This document shows positions 44,730 through 54,770 of a stretch of 64,000 bases of DNA, in pieces. A program made the translations under genes and the position numbers. The notes beneath the pieces were generated by a model that worked only from the letters and a program-made list of their open reading frames with translations, had not been told where the DNA came from and made no database searches. How positions within the stretch are numbered: the stretch's first letter is position 1; each line of letters opens with the position of its first letter. This stretch comes from Gaiellasilicea sp963791905 (lineage in GTDB: Bacteria; Actinomycetota; Thermoleophilia; Gaiellales; Gaiellaceae): assembly GCA_963791905.1 (NCBI GenBank), contig CAWBTX010000006.1:793756-857755 (forward strand), given 5' to 3'.

Positions 44730-45938
44730 GGCTCGCCGCCGGCACGTCCAGCCCGACCAGCTTGAGCAGCCGCCGGGCGCGGTGGGCGTAGGTGTGCTCG
44801 TCGAGCACGCGCTCGCGGGCGCGCGCGCCCATCGCCTCGGCCTCGCCCGGGTCGTCGAGCAGCTGCCGGTACGTCGTCAGCGCCTCCTCGGCGCTCGAGA
44901 CGACGAGGAGCTCGTGGCCCGGCTCGAACCAGCGCTCGATTCCCTCGTACGGGTTGGAGACGATCGCGCGCGCCCGCGGCGGCGAGCTCGAACGGACGCG
45001 CGGTCGCGGACGCGGTCACGGTCGCGTGCGACCGCCGCGTGATGTTCAGGTTGATCCGCGCGGAGGAGATGGCGTGCGCGAACGTGTTGAACGGGACGTC
45101 GCCGATCAGCCTCGCGCGCCCGATGTCGCCCTGGAAGTCGCGGCCGCCGAGGACGAAGTCGAGCTCGGGCGCCGAGCGGCTCGGCTCGCCGACCAGTGCG
45201 GCCATCCAGTCGCGGCGGAACTTGTCGCCGTAGCCGTAGAAGAAGACGTCGCTCGTCTTCTCGACCGGGCGCGGCTGGAAGAACTCGGGGTCGGCGCCCC
45301 AGAAGACCGTCTCCGCCCGCCGCGCGCCGAGCTCGAGCAGGCGGCCGAGCCCACCCTCGGAGTTCGAGACGACGAGGTCGTACTCCGACGGGTCGGCGCC
45401 GTGGTAGTAGTTGAAGCCGGTGTCCATGCCGCCGAACTCCGGCAGGCTCATCGGCACGTCGCCGTCGTAGAAGACCACCGGCACGCCGAAGCGCTCGCGC
45501 AGGTACGTCGGGATGCCTCGGAGGTGCGCCATCGGCACCGTGAAGACGACGACCGCGTCGACGTCGCGCTCACGCTCGAGGATCCGCGTCAGGTGGCGCT
45601 GCCAGCGGGGCGTCACCCAGCGCCAGATCGTCTCCCGCGCCGCCTTGTCGAAGAGCGTCTCGTCCGGCCGATCCTCGGCGCGGCGCAGGTAGCGGTCGCC
45701 CTTCATGCCGCGCGAGCCCGCCGCGGAGGGCGGCGAAGCTCTCGCCCTCGCGATAGGTCGGGTTCGGCGCCGTGCGCCACCAGGGCGACTCGACCGGCCG
45801 GCCGCGGTACGGCGTCACGATCAGGTCGACGCCGACCTCGTAGAGGCCCTTCCAGAGCTGCCACCACGCGGGCGTGCAGCCGTAGCGGAAGTCGAGATCG
45901 ACCGCCGAGGCGACGGCCAGGATCTTCGGCGCCTTCAT
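44722..45938 (-). CDS. CgeB-like glycosyltransferase (two frameshifts)
   Basis: GT-B fold enzyme of the CgeB / DUF3880 type. ATG 45938: MKAPKILAVASAVDLDFRYG; after a shift near 45715 the main body DAVVVFTVPMAHLRGIPTYL, PVVFYDGDVPMSLPEFGGMD, LVVSNSEGGLGRLLELGARR, VFFYGYGDKFRRDWMAALVG and INLNITRRSHATVTASATAR with FELAAAGA; a last shift near 44985 gives VSNPYEGIERWFEPGHELLV and the stop at 44722. About 405 residues. First gene of a four-gene minus-strand operon; a TAGACT box lies eight bases before its ATG. Confidence 0.75.
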
Positions 45939-45946
45939 GCGGCAGA

Positions 45947-45952
45947 AGTCTA
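45947..45952 (-). promoter_or_regulatory. Candidate -10 box of the CgeB-like operon
   Basis: Minus-strand TAGACT, ending eight bases before ATG 45938. No Shine-Dalgarno in between. Prediction only. Confidence 0.4.
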
Positions 45953-45994
45953 CGGAGGGCACATGAGGGATCCGTTAGGCGAGGTGGCCTGAGA

Positions 45995-46000
45995 TAGCCT
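45995..46000 (+). promoter_or_regulatory. Candidate -10 box of the GT2 gene at 46011
   Basis: TAGCCT, ending ten bases before ATG 46011, the same hexamer as used on the minus strand before hemE. Prediction only. Confidence 0.4.
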
Positions 46001-46010
46001 CCCGCGGCTG

Positions 46011-46696
46011 ATGCGCGTTTCGTTCCTGATCCCGACCTATAACGAGCGGCGACGATCATCGAGGTGCTCGAGCGGATCGAGGCCCTCGGCCTCGACCGGC
46101 AGATCGTGGTCGTGACGACGGCTCGACCGACGGCACGGGCGAGCTGCTGCGCGATTGGGAGGCCGGGCCGGGAGGGCGTCGTGCTCGTCCGGCAGGAGAA
46201 CCGCGGGAAGGGCGCGGCTATCCGTGCGGCGATCCCGCACATCGACGGCGACATCGCCGTCATCCAGGACGCCGACATGGAGTACGACCCGGCCGACGTC
46301 CCGGCCCTCATCGACCCGATCGAGCGCGGCCTGGCCGACGTCGTCTTCGGCTCGCGTCTCTCCGGCGGACGGCCGCAGCGCGCGTACCTCTTCTGGCATC
46401 TCGTCGGCAACCGCTTCCTTTCCCTCCTGACCGGGCTTCTCTACAACACGACCCTGAGCGACATGGAGACGGGCTACAAGGCGTTCCGCAGCGACGTCCT
46501 GCGCAGTCTCGACCTTCGCCAGGACGACTTCTCGATCGAGCCCGAGATCACGGCGAAGGTCTGCAAGCGAAAGCTCCGCATCTACCAGCTGCCGATCTCG
46601 TACTACGGGCGAACGTACGAGGAGGGGAAGAAGATCACGTGGCGAGACGGGTTCAAGGCGATCTGGGTGCTGCTGCGCGTACGGATCGGAAACTAG
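46011..46696 (+). CDS. GT2 glycosyltransferase (small frameshifts)
   Basis: GT-A family 2, DPM-synthase-like. ATG 46011: MRVSFLIPTYNE, then after loss of a single G near 46046 ATIIEVLERIEALGLDRQIV; another missing G near 46113 hides the expected VVDDGSTDGTGELL donor loop, and the frame recovers near 46165. Then REGVVLVRQENRGKGAAIRA, AVIQDADMEYDPADVPALID with the DxD, FGSRLSGGRPQRAYLFWHLV and SDMETGYKAFRSDVLRSLDL. About 228 residues. The two single-G losses are good evidence that the frameshifts in this window are sequencing errors. Confidence 0.82.
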
Positions 46697-47661
46697 GCCG
46701 CCGCCGGAACCTGCTCGCCTGGGCGGGCGTCGCGCTTTCGGTCGGCTTCGCGTACCTGGCAATTCGCGACGTCGAGCTCGACTCGCTCGGTGACGCGCTT
46801 CGCGAGCAGCAGTACGTCTACCTGCTTCCGGCCGGGGCGGTGCTCGCCGTGGGCGTCCTGCTGCGCGCCTGGCGCTGGCAGCTGCTCTTCGAGCCGGGCG
46901 AGCGACCGCCCTACACCCCTGTTCTGAGCGCCCTCCTGATCGGCTTCCTCTTCAACTCGATCCTGCCGGCCCGGGCCGGCGAGCTGGCGCGGGTGCTCGT
47001 TCTCGGCAGGCGGCCTGAGCTCTCCCGCACGCAGGTGCTGGCGACCGTTGTGCTCGAGCGTGCGTTCGACGTGCTCGTGCTCGTCGGGCTGCTCGTCGTC
47101 GCGGCGCCGTTCCTTCCTTCGGTCGACTGGCTCACCGCGGCAGTGGCCCTTGGCGCCGTCGCCGGCATCGGGCTCGTCGCCGCTGCGGTGCTCGTCCGCC
47201 GCTACGGCGTCCGCGGCGCGAGGGTCCTGCTCCGGCCCGTCGGCTGGCTGCCCGGCGTCGGCCCGGAGCGGGTCGACGGGATGGCGGAGGGTCTCGTCAC
47301 GGGGCTCGTCGGGATCACCGTGAGCCGGGTCACGATCACCGCGCTGGCGGTGACCCTCCTGTCGTGGCTCGTCCTCGCATGCTCGATCTGGCTGCTCCTG
47401 CTCGGCACCAACATCGACGCGACCTTCGGCATGGCGCTCCTGATCCTGGTTGCGTCGAACCTCGTGCTCGTGCTGCCGTCGGGGCCCGCGGCGGTGGGGA
47501 CGTTCGAGGCAGCGGTGGTGGTCGTGCTGGCGGCGTACGGCGTCGATCGCGCCGAGGCGCTCTCGTTCGCGCTCGTCCTGCACTCGCTGAACCTCTTCCC
47601 GTTCCTCCTGCTCGGCTATCTCGCGCTCACGCTGCACTCGCGCGCGACGCGGGGACGCTGA
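46639..47661 (+). CDS. LPG-synthase-TM family membrane protein
   Basis: Integral membrane protein of the lysylphosphatidylglycerol synthase transmembrane (UPF0104, flippase-like) family, 340 residues, about eight helices, intact. Diagnostic stretches: LLRAWRWQLLFEPG, LIGFLFNSILPARAGELARV (the conserved R-x-GE loop), VVLERAFDVLVLVGLLVV and LVLVLPSGPAAVGTFEAAVV. In glycan clusters such proteins often accompany DPM-synthase-like GT2 genes. GTG 46639 overlaps the GT2 end by 58 bases; a later start near residue 15 is possible. Confidence 0.78.
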   Translation: MARRVQGDLGAAARTDRKLGRRRNLLAWAGVALSVGFAYLAIRDVELDSLGDALREQQYVYLLPAGAVLAVGVLLRAWRWQLLFEPGERPPYTPVLSALLIGFLFNSILPARAGELARVLVLGRRPELSRTQVLATVVLERAFDVLVLVGLLVVAAPFLPSVDWLTAAVALGAVAGIGLVAAAVLVRRYGVRGARVLLRPVGWLPGVGPERVDGMAEGLVTGLVGITVSRVTITALAVTLLSWLVLACSIWLLLLGTNIDATFGMALLILVASNLVLVLPSGPAAVGTFEAAVVVVLAAYGVDRAEALSFALVLHSLNLFPFLLLGYLALTLHSRATRGR

Positions 47662-48645
47662 TGTCCCAGACGAGCCGCCTGCGGCTCGCGGCGCTCGTCG
47701 GGCTCCTCGCCTGGTTCTTCCTGCCGGAGCTGCAGGACGTCGTGCCGATCTGGCTCCCCTTTCTCGCGGTCGTCGCGCTCGAGGCGCATTTCCTCATCGC
47801 CGGGCTGCGCGAGGGGCCGACGCCCCGATCGCGCCGTGGGCGGGCGCCGCAGGACGTCGATCTCTCCGACTTCGGCGGCGAGGAGTGGCTCGAGCCGGTT
47901 CTCGTGCAGATCGACGGCCGGGACGTGTGGCTCCCGGCAACGGGCAAGACCGACGAGGAGCTGGACGAGCTGATCGAGGAGGCCCGCGAGCGGATGCGCC
48001 GCGGCGAGCCGCCCCTGGAGCCGCCGCCGCTCCGTCCCCGGCCGCCGCAGCGCCGGGTGCGGGCGTGGGTCGAGGCAGGAGCCGTCGTTGCGGCCGCGGG
48101 CGTCATCCTCTTCGTGCTGCTCCCCGACCGCGGCTGGAGCGGCCTCGACTCGGGCGAGCAGCTGCGGACGGAACGGCTGCTGTCGGACGAGGCGGCCAAG
48201 ATCGCCGGGCACGAGGTGGACGTGCGCTGCGACGCCGAGCGGCGAGGCCGTGGGGGTCGTCCAGCACGCGGACGGGATCGCGGAAGTGGGCGGGCGCAAC
48301 GCGCTGTTGACGCCGGCGATCTGCTACCGGCTGCACCGGCTTGCCTACGAGGACGACGAAGGGGCCTTCAGCCAGACCGCTCGCGCGATCGCCGTGCTCG
48401 CCCACGAGGCATGGCACCTCCGGGGCGAGGCGGACGAGGGCGTGACGAACTGCTACGCGTTCCAGAGCGGGGTTGCGCTCGGGGTGCGGCTCGGCCTCTC
48501 GGAGGGGACAGCCGCCCGCATGATGCGCCAGCAGCTCGCCGACAACGCGACCTTCGCGCGCTCCGCGCCCGCCTACCTGGTGCCGGAGGAGTGCCGCGAC
48601 GGCGGCGAGCTCGACCTCGATCCCTCGACCGACCGCTTCCCCTAG
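47661..48645 (+). CDS. Membrane-anchored protein with HEAWH metalloprotease-like motif (one frameshift)
   Basis: Family not recognised. Two N-terminal hydrophobic helices (LAALVGLLAWFFL; IWLPFLAVVALEAHFLIAGL), an acidic and then proline/arginine-rich cytoplasmic stretch, a third membrane segment (AGAVVAAAGVILFVLL, residues about 140-155) and an outer domain. After a shift near 48245 that domain has VLAHEAWHLRGEADEGVTNCYAF written across 48397-48465: HEAWH (48403-48417) fits HExxH, with Glu residues six to eight later. ATG 47661 overlaps the preceding stop by one base (TGATG). About 328 residues. Its stop TAG shares CTAG with the convergent gene. Possible zinc peptidase; unproven. Confidence 0.6.
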
Positions 48646-50099
48646 TACGCGCCGCGGCCGGCCAGGACGGCCGGGATCGTCTTCACGAGGATCGAGATGT
48701 CGAGCCAGATCGACCAGTTCTCGATGTAGTAGAAGTCCAGCCGCACGAGGTCGTCGAACGTCAGCGCGGAGCGGCCGGAGATCTGCCAGAGGCCGGTGAT
48801 GCCAGGGAGCACGTGGTAGCGCTTGCGGTGCCACTGCTCGAGCTGGCGGTAGTCGCGGAGCGGCAGCGGTCGTGGGCCGACGAGGCTCATCTCGCCGCGG
48901 AGGACGTTGAGCACCTGCGGCAGCTCGTCGATCGAGAGACGCCGCAGCACTCGGCCGACCCGGGTCACGCGCGGGTCCTCGCGGATCTTGAAGAGCGCGC
49001 CGCCTGCCTCGTTGCGCTCCTCGAGCCCGCCCTGCTGCTCGGCGGCGCCCTGGATCATCGTCCTGAACTTGAGCATCCCGAACTCGCGCTCGCCGACGCC
49101 GACGCGGCGGTCGCGGTAGAGGATCGGCCCGCGGGAGTCGATCTTGATCGACGCCGCGATCAGCAGCCAGAGCGGCAGCCCGACGATGACGACGAGCGAG
49201 CTCGCGACCAGATCGAAGGTCTTCTTCACGGCCCAGTCGGCGCCGGCGAGAACGGGCGGCTTGAGCTCGAACAGCGGCACACCCTGTCCGGGGACGTACT
49301 CGCCGCGCTGGAGCAGCAGCTCGGTCGTCTTCGGCGCGATGCGCACCTTGACGCCGGCCCGGTGCGCCGTCTCGACGACCTCGAGCACGGCCGCCTCGTC
49401 GAAGTCCCCCTCCTGCAGGATCACCTCGTCCGGCTTCGTGAGCGCAATTCGCTCGGCGAGACTCTCTCCCGACTGCGGCGTGAGCGAGCCGACGAACTCG
49501 TACGCGAGGCCGCGGCGCGAGCCGAGCAGACGGGTGAGCGCGGCGAGGCTCTCGCCCTCCCCGAGCAGCAGCGCGCGCGGACGGGCATGCAGTACTCGCT
49601 GGAGCTCGGTCGTGAACGAGTCGTACGCCGCCCGCAGCAGCCCGATCACGATCGTGCAGGTGACGAAGGACGTCGGGATCAGCCCCGAGGTCGTGAAGTC
49701 GTAGTCGGTACCCAGCCCGAATGCGAGCGTGATCGCCGCCACGAGGATGAGCGAGGACGCGACCCGGCCGAGGCCGCTGCGGCGCTCGCGGGACGCGTAC
49801 AGGCCCGCCTGCCAGAACACGAGCCACGTGATCGGGATGAGGAAGGGCAGCCACTCCTGCGGGCCCGTCTCCCAGAGCAGGCTCCAGAAGACCTCGTCCC
49901 CGTAGACGATGGCCCGGAGCACGAGGGCCGAGTAGAGCCCGAGTGCGAGCCCGAGCGCGTCGAGGCCTGCCAGCGTCGCGACCCCGAAGACGCGGCGGAC
50001 AAAGGTCCGCATCGGCGCCCGCGCCAGGACGTACGGGCGTCCTGCACGGACGTCCCTGTCGCGTGAGCTCAGCGCCGGCTCAGAGGGCGGTGTCGCCAC
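48642..50099 (-). CDS. Polyprenyl glycosylphosphotransferase, WbaP/CpsE type
   Basis: Initiates glycan assembly by moving a sugar-1-phosphate to polyprenyl phosphate. 485 residues, intact. Four N-terminal membrane helices, a Rossmann-like central region (PRALLLGEGESLAALTRLLG), a fifth hydrophobic hairpin (LVASSLVVIVGLPLWLLIAA), then the catalytic domain: GVGEREFGMLKFRTM, LSIDELPQVLNVLRGEMSLV with GPRPLP, and HVLPGITGLWQISGRSALTF. GTG 50099. Last gene of a four-gene minus-strand operon headed by three GT4 genes. With the WecA-type gene at 11705 it gives two unrelated initiating enzymes in this window. Confidence 0.92.
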   Translation of the reverse strand: MATPPSEPALSSRDRDVRAGRPYVLARAPMRTFVRRVFGVATLAGLDALGLALGLYSALVLRAIVYGDEVFWSLLWETGPQEWLPFLIPITWLVFWQAGLYASRERRSGLGRVASSLILVAAITLAFGLGTDYDFTTSGLIPTSFVTCTIVIGLLRAAYDSFTTELQRVLHARPRALLLGEGESLAALTRLLGSRRGLAYEFVGSLTPQSGESLAERIALTKPDEVILQEGDFDEAAVLEVVETAHRAGVKVRIAPKTTELLLQRGEYVPGQGVPLFELKPPVLAGADWAVKKTFDLVASSLVVIVGLPLWLLIAASIKIDSRGPILYRDRRVGVGEREFGMLKFRTMIQGAAEQQGGLEERNEAGGALFKIREDPRVTRVGRVLRRLSIDELPQVLNVLRGEMSLVGPRPLPLRDYRQLEQWHRKRYHVLPGITGLWQISGRSALTFDDLVRLDFYYIENWSIWLDISILVKTIPAVLAGRGAY

Positions 50100-50108
50100 G
50101 TGACGATG

Positions 50109-51180
50109 TTACTCCCGGCCTGTGGACGTCACGATCGCCGCGACCGCGTCCGCCCAGGCCTCGAGCGAGTGCTGCTCGACGACTCGGCGTCGCAGCTCGA
50201 GCCCGATCTGACGCCGCTCCGCAGGCCCGGCCGCGTCGAGGTCGCGGAGGACGCGGGCGAGCGCGCCTGCGTCGCCCGGTGGGAAGCCGAGCCCGACCGG
50301 CAGGCCTCCGAGGAACTCCTGCAGCGCGGCGTTGCTCGCGACGACGGGGACGCCGCACGCGGCCGCCTCGTAGACCACCTTGTCGAGCGTCTCGCTCTCG
50401 CGGGGCTGTGTGGCGCTGACGAGCGCGTCGGCCGAGCGGAGCGCCGCCGGGATCTCCTCGCGCGGGACCGGCGGCTCGATCCGCACACGCTGCCGCGAGC
50501 TGGGGCGAGGCGCCGACGTCGCGCTCGAGCTCGGCCAGGTGCGCGACCTCGTCGGCGGTGAGCGCCGGCCCGCGCAGCTCGAGCTCCGCGTCCAGGCCTG
50601 CCTCGACCGCGACGCGCAGGCCCTCCAGCGTCGTCTCGTGGCCCTTCCAGCGCGCCATCCGGCCGAGGGAGAGCAGCCGCAGCCTGCCGTCGCGGCGCTG
50701 CCCGTCGCCCGGTGCGAAGCGATCGACGTCGATCGCGTGGCCGGTCGCCTGGAGCTTGGGCGTCTCGAGCGGGAACGACCGCCGGTCGACGCTGAGCACG
50801 ACGTCGGCGAGGCGCGTCGCAACCCGGAGCGACCGGCTCGCGTGCCAATGCGTGTACCAGAGCAGCAGCGGCACCCGTCTCGCCTTCGCGAACGGCGCGA
50901 GGAGCACGAGGAAGAGCGGCACCATATGGACGAGCGCGGCAGCCGGACGGTGGGCGAGCTCTCGTCGCGCGGCCTGCGTGAAGTGCTGGCCACGGCCGGC
51001 GCGAGAGCCTGCGGCGAACGTGACGAGCTCGACGTTCGCCGGCAGGTCGTTGCGACCGACCGAGCCGCAAAGGACGGTGACCGTCTCGAAGCGGCCGGCG
51101 AGGGCCTGCACGAGGTCGATCGTCTGCGCGAGGGCCGGGTGGTCGGCGTCGATCGTCTGCGTGACGAAGAGGAGGCGCAT
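50109..51180 (-). CDS. GT4 glycosyltransferase (one frameshift)
   Basis: GT-B family 4. ATG 51180: MRLLFVTQTIDADHPALAQT, then VHMVPLFLVLLAPFAKARRV, LLSLGRMARWKGHETTLEGL and, after a shift near 50495, ALRSADALVSATQPRESETL with KVVYEAAACGVPVVASNAAL. In the E-x7-E region the sequence reads ESETLDKVVYEA, consistent with the family pair. About 357 residues. It lies nine bases after the preceding gene and nine bases before WbaP. Confidence 0.8.
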
Positions 51181-51189
51181 GGAGGCTCT

Positions 51190-52329
51190 TTAGCGGACGG
51201 TCCCGGCGACCGTCGCCTCGGCGAGCTCTCGCAGCTTTGTCGCGAGCTCCTCGGGCGTCGAGTGCCACTCGACGTAGCGCTCGCGAGCGGCCGCGCCGAG
51301 CCGGGCCGCGAGCTCGCGGTCCGTCAGGACGCGTTCGAGCGCCTCCGCGAGCGCCGTCACGTCGGCCGGCGGGATCAGGAGGCCCTCGCGCTCGTGGGTG
51401 ACGAGGTCGGGAATGCCTCCGGCGTCGGTCGCGACGACGCCGCGGCCGCGCGCGAACGCCTCGATGATCACGCGGCCGAGGCCCTCCGGCCACGAGGGCA
51501 GCACGAGCACCGTCGCGTCGTCGATCGCCGCCGCGACGGCATCGGGGTCGAGCCACTCGTGGTGGGTGACCCGGCCCGGGAAGTCGAGGACGAGGCGGTC
51601 GGCGAGGTCGTGCTGCGAGCCCGTGCCGACGAGTACCAGCACCGCCTCGGGAACTCGGTCGGCAAGCCGGCGCCACGCGGCATCGAGCCCGGCGGTGTTC
51701 TTGTATGGCTCGAGCGCAGCAACGGAGATGACGGTGGGGCGCTCCGGCAGCGGCTCCGGCGGTCGCTCGGCGAACGCGGAGAGGTCGCTGAACGGCGTGA
51801 AGATCGCGGTCGCCGGCACGCCCCGCGCCTCCTCGATCAGGCCGGCGGTGAAGTTGGAGACGGCGCGCGTCGCGTCCGCACGGCGGACCGCCCACTCGGC
51901 GACCCGATCGGCCAGCGGCGTCACGAGCCGGCGTCCTCGCGACCCGTACAGCCGCGTGAACGTCTTCCAGTCGCCGTGCACCTCGACGATCACCTTCGGC
52001 CGACGGCGGGCGAGCCCGCGGCCGATGAGCGCGGCAGCGCCCAGGAACGGGTCCGACGCGAAGACGACATCGGGGTCGAAGGTCCTGATCTCGCTTCGCA
52101 GGCGGAAGGGGAGGCGGAGGTAGAAGAGGAGCCCGTCGAGGATGCGCGGGCGCGCCGGTCGCGAGAGGTGGAACCGTTCGTCGCTCGGGCGGCTGTCCGC
52201 CGCCGCGGCGCCGACGACGCGGTAGTCGAGCTCCCGCTCGACGGCGTCCCACTTCGGCGCCAGCCAGTCGGGAAGCGGCAGGGTGTAGCGCATCCGGCCG
52301 ACGAAGAGAGCCCTGAGGCGCTCGCTCAC
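51190..52329 (-). CDS. GT4 glycosyltransferase
   Basis: Intact 379-residue GT-B family 4 enzyme. VSERLRALFVGRMRYTLPLP from GTG 52329, VVFASDPFLGAAALIGRGLA, VIVEVHGDWKTFTRLYGSRG, AVSNFTAGLIEEARGVPATA, VISVAALEPYKNTAGLDAAW and LPSWPEGLGRVIIEAFARGR with the Glu pair. A longer continuous frame joins it to the upstream gene, but the GTGA overlap at 52326-52329 shows two genes. Donor and acceptor unknown. Confidence 0.86.
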   Translation of the reverse strand: MSERLRALFVGRMRYTLPLPDWLAPKWDAVERELDYRVVGAAAADSRPSDERFHLSRPARPRILDGLLFYLRLPFRLRSEIRTFDPDVVFASDPFLGAAALIGRGLARRRPKVIVEVHGDWKTFTRLYGSRGRRLVTPLADRVAEWAVRRADATRAVSNFTAGLIEEARGVPATAIFTPFSDLSAFAERPPEPLPERPTVISVAALEPYKNTAGLDAAWRRLADRVPEAVLVLVGTGSQHDLADRLVLDFPGRVTHHEWLDPDAVAAAIDDATVLVLPSWPEGLGRVIIEAFARGRGVVATDAGGIPDLVTHEREGLLIPPADVTALAEALERVLTDRELAARLGAAARERYVEWHSTPEELATKLRELAEATVAGTVR

Positions 52330-53433
52330 CGGATCGCTCCGAGGAGCACGGCTTCGAGCTGCCCGTAGACCTCGTCGCTCGAGAGCCCAGCGACCGACGG
52401 CTTCGCGCCGGAGGCCAGCCGCTCGCGGAGCCCCGGCTCCTCGAGGACGCGTGTGAGGGCGGCGGCGAGCGCCTCGGGCTCGTCTCGGCGCGACGAGGAG
52501 CCCGTTCTCGTCGTCGCGGACGACCTCCGGGACGCCGCCGACGGCTGTCGCCACGACCGGAACGCCGACAGACAGCGCCTCGACGGCAGAGTGCGGCAGG
52601 TTCTCCCAGTCGCTCGAAAGCAGCGCCGCGCGCGCGCCCGCGACGATCGCCAGTGCCTCGTGCCGCGAGCGTGTGCCAAGGAACTCGATGCGGCCGTTCG
52701 CGTCCGATGCGGACGCACGGCGTTCGAGCTCGGCGCGCTCCGGGCCGTCGCCGACGACGACGAGGCGCGCGGCCGGTACTCGGGCGATGGCGTCGACGGC
52801 GACGTCCAGCGCCTTCTGCTGAGTGAGGCGACCGACGAAGACGAACGTCCCGGGCTCGAGCGCCGTCGGCTCGAGCTCGGTCGGCGGCGGCGCCGGGTTC
52901 GTCAGCACCCGGATGCGCTCCTCGCGCAGTCCCCAGCCCCCGGCGATGCCGGCGAGATACGCGCTCGGCACCACGATCGCGCTCGCGCGGCGAAGCGCCC
53001 GCGTCCGCGCCGCCTTGAGGGCTCGAACCGGGCGTGCGCCGGCCTCCTGGAACTCCTCGAGCGTTCCCTCGAAGAGCCCGTAGCGGCGCGCCCGCTCGTA
53101 CGCGGGATCGGAGACGAGCTTCGCGACGAGCGGCCGCCGCGCGAGGGTCGATGCGGCTGCGGCAGCGGCATACGTTGCCGTGGCGTAGACGACGTCGGCC
53201 CTCCGCGCCGCCCGGGCGCCCCTGAGCGTCACGAGCCCGTACCGGAGCGGGAACGGCAGCCGGCGCGTCACCACCTCGACCTCGCACGGCCGCTCGGTCG
53301 GCTCGCCGTCGCCCATCGTGACGACGTGAACGCCGTGGCCGCGGGCGACCAGGAAGCGCGTGAAGTCGGGACCATGGGTCGCGGGGCCCCCGACGTCGGG
53401 CGGCCAGATACCGGTGAGGAAGGCGATGCGCAT
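52326..53433 (-). CDS. GT4 glycosyltransferase (one frameshift)
   Basis: GT-B family 4, paralogue of its neighbours. ATG 53433: MRIAFLTGIWPPDVGGPATH with the Gly-Gly-Pro loop; LVSDPAYERARRYGLFEGTL, IVVPSAYLAGIAGGWGLRE, FVFVGRLTQQKALDVAVDAI and LLSSDWENLPHSAVEALSVG with the E-x7-E pair. Near 52490 the frame shifts into DEPEALAAALTRVLEEPGLR and ends at TGA 52326. About 369 residues. It heads the operon that ends with WbaP; divergent from the O-antigen ligase gene by 30 bases. Confidence 0.83.
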
Positions 53434-53451
53434 GTGTGAAGGCCGTAACGG

Positions 53452-53457
53452 TAGTTT
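53452..53457 (+). promoter_or_regulatory. Candidate -10 box of the O-antigen ligase gene
   Basis: TAGTTT, ending six bases before ATG 53464. Same TAnnnT pattern, no Shine-Dalgarno. Prediction only. Confidence 0.35.
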
Positions 53458-53463
53458 CTCCCG

Positions 53464-54770
53464 ATGCCGAGACGGCCCCGAGTGGCGGCGCGCGACCTCT
53501 CGTTCCTCGTCTTCCTCGCCGCCGTCGTCCTCTCGCTGCTGCGCGCCCGCGACCTGCCGAGCGTCGAGGTGGCGGTCGGCGGCGCCGACCTCTCGATCGG
53601 GCCGGTCGACGTGGCGCTCCTCGCGACCGCTGTGCTCGCCGCTTGGCGGCTGCGCGCGCGCAGGACGCTGCCTTCGGCATGCCTCGTGCTCGCCTCCGGC
53701 GCCTTCGCCTCGCTCATCGTCGTGACGGCGCTCCCGAACGGCGCGGACGCGCTCACCTCCGCGGGGAGGCTCGCGGAGCTCTTCGCGCTCACGCTCGGTG
53801 CCGTCGCGTTCCTCGACACGAGGGAGCGCCTGAGCACGCTGCTCGCGGTCATCGTCGCGTTCTGCGTCGTCGCGGTCGGCTGGGGCGCGATCGAGTTCGT
53901 GACCGGCGGCGGCGGCCGCCAGGGCTCGTTCCTTGGCGAGCACGACCTGCGCTGCCCTCGGGACGCTCGCGCTCGTCGTCGGCCTCGCGGTCGATTACTC
54001 GCGGCCGCGGCCGATCGGCGTGATCGCCGTCGCAGGCGTCGTCGCCGGCGGTCTGGCGATCGCGCTCGGCGCCTCGCTCGCCAGTCTGCTCGGGCTCTAC
54101 CTTGCGGCCGGCGTGCTCGTCGGCCTGGCGCTTGCGCGCCGCTCGCTGCGCAGGAGCGCCTTGCTCGCGACGGCTCGCGCGTCGTCGTCGCGGTGACGGC
54201 GACGACGGTGACGCTGCGCAGCGGCGAGCTCGGCTTCCTGCAGGAGTGGTTCGGCCCGGAGCCCGAGACGCCTGGCCAGTACGCGGCGAGCTGGAGCCAG
54301 CGCCTCATCTTCGCGTACGTCGGCGGTCGTGTCTTCCTCGACGAACCCGATCCTCGGCACCGGCTGGCACGGCGAGCTGCCCCAGGAGGAGTACATGCGC
54401 TTCCTCCCCGATGCGCGGCAGCGCTTTCCCGACCAGCCGGAGCCGTACTTCGGCAACCTCGACGGGCACGTTCATCCCGCAGCAGACGTACGACCAGGTG
54501 CTGATCGAGCTCGGGATCGTCGGCGGCGTGCTCTTCGCGCTGATTGCGTTCCTGGCGGTGCGGCTCGCGTGCGGAGTCGGGCTCGAGGGCACCGCCTGAT
54601 CCGGATCGCGCTCGAGTATGCGTTCGTCGCGGTTGGGTGGGTGGCGGGCATGGCCGGCGTGCTCGCGGGCGCGGCCCTGTTCGGTGGCTCGCCGCTCTCA
54701 TCGTTATTCTGGCTCACCCTCGGCGTCGTCGCGGCGATCCCGCTCGCTCGTCCTCGAACCCCGCTCATGA
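53464..54770 (+). CDS. O-antigen ligase / Wzy polymerase family membrane protein (several frameshifts)
   Basis: Polytopic Wzy_C-family protein, about 435 residues and ten or more helices, which polymerises or ligates lipid-linked glycan. ATG 53464: MPRRPRVAARDLSFLVFLAA. The long periplasmic loop is recognisable although split over frames: SQRLIFAYVGGRVFLDE, NPILGTGWHGELPQEEYMRF, then GTFIPQQTYDQVLIELGIVG and GVLFALIAFLAVRLACG, followed by YAFVAVGWVAGMAGVLAGAA. Breaks near 53945, 54175, 54345, 54465 and 54580. The end at about 54770 is inferred from an ATGA overlap with the next gene. Ligase and polymerase roles cannot be separated by sequence. Confidence 0.68.

Noticed and set aside
50129..53680. 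Very long minus-strand open frame (over 1100 codons)
   Set aside because: Arg/Ala/Gly-rich low-information translation in a shadow frame of real GT4 genes; a common artefact at high GC.
51190..53943. Apparent 917-residue double glycosyltransferase
   Set aside because: Same situation; corrected stop and GTG overlap at 52326-52329 show two genes, and the first 170 residues before ATG 53433 are non-coding shadow.
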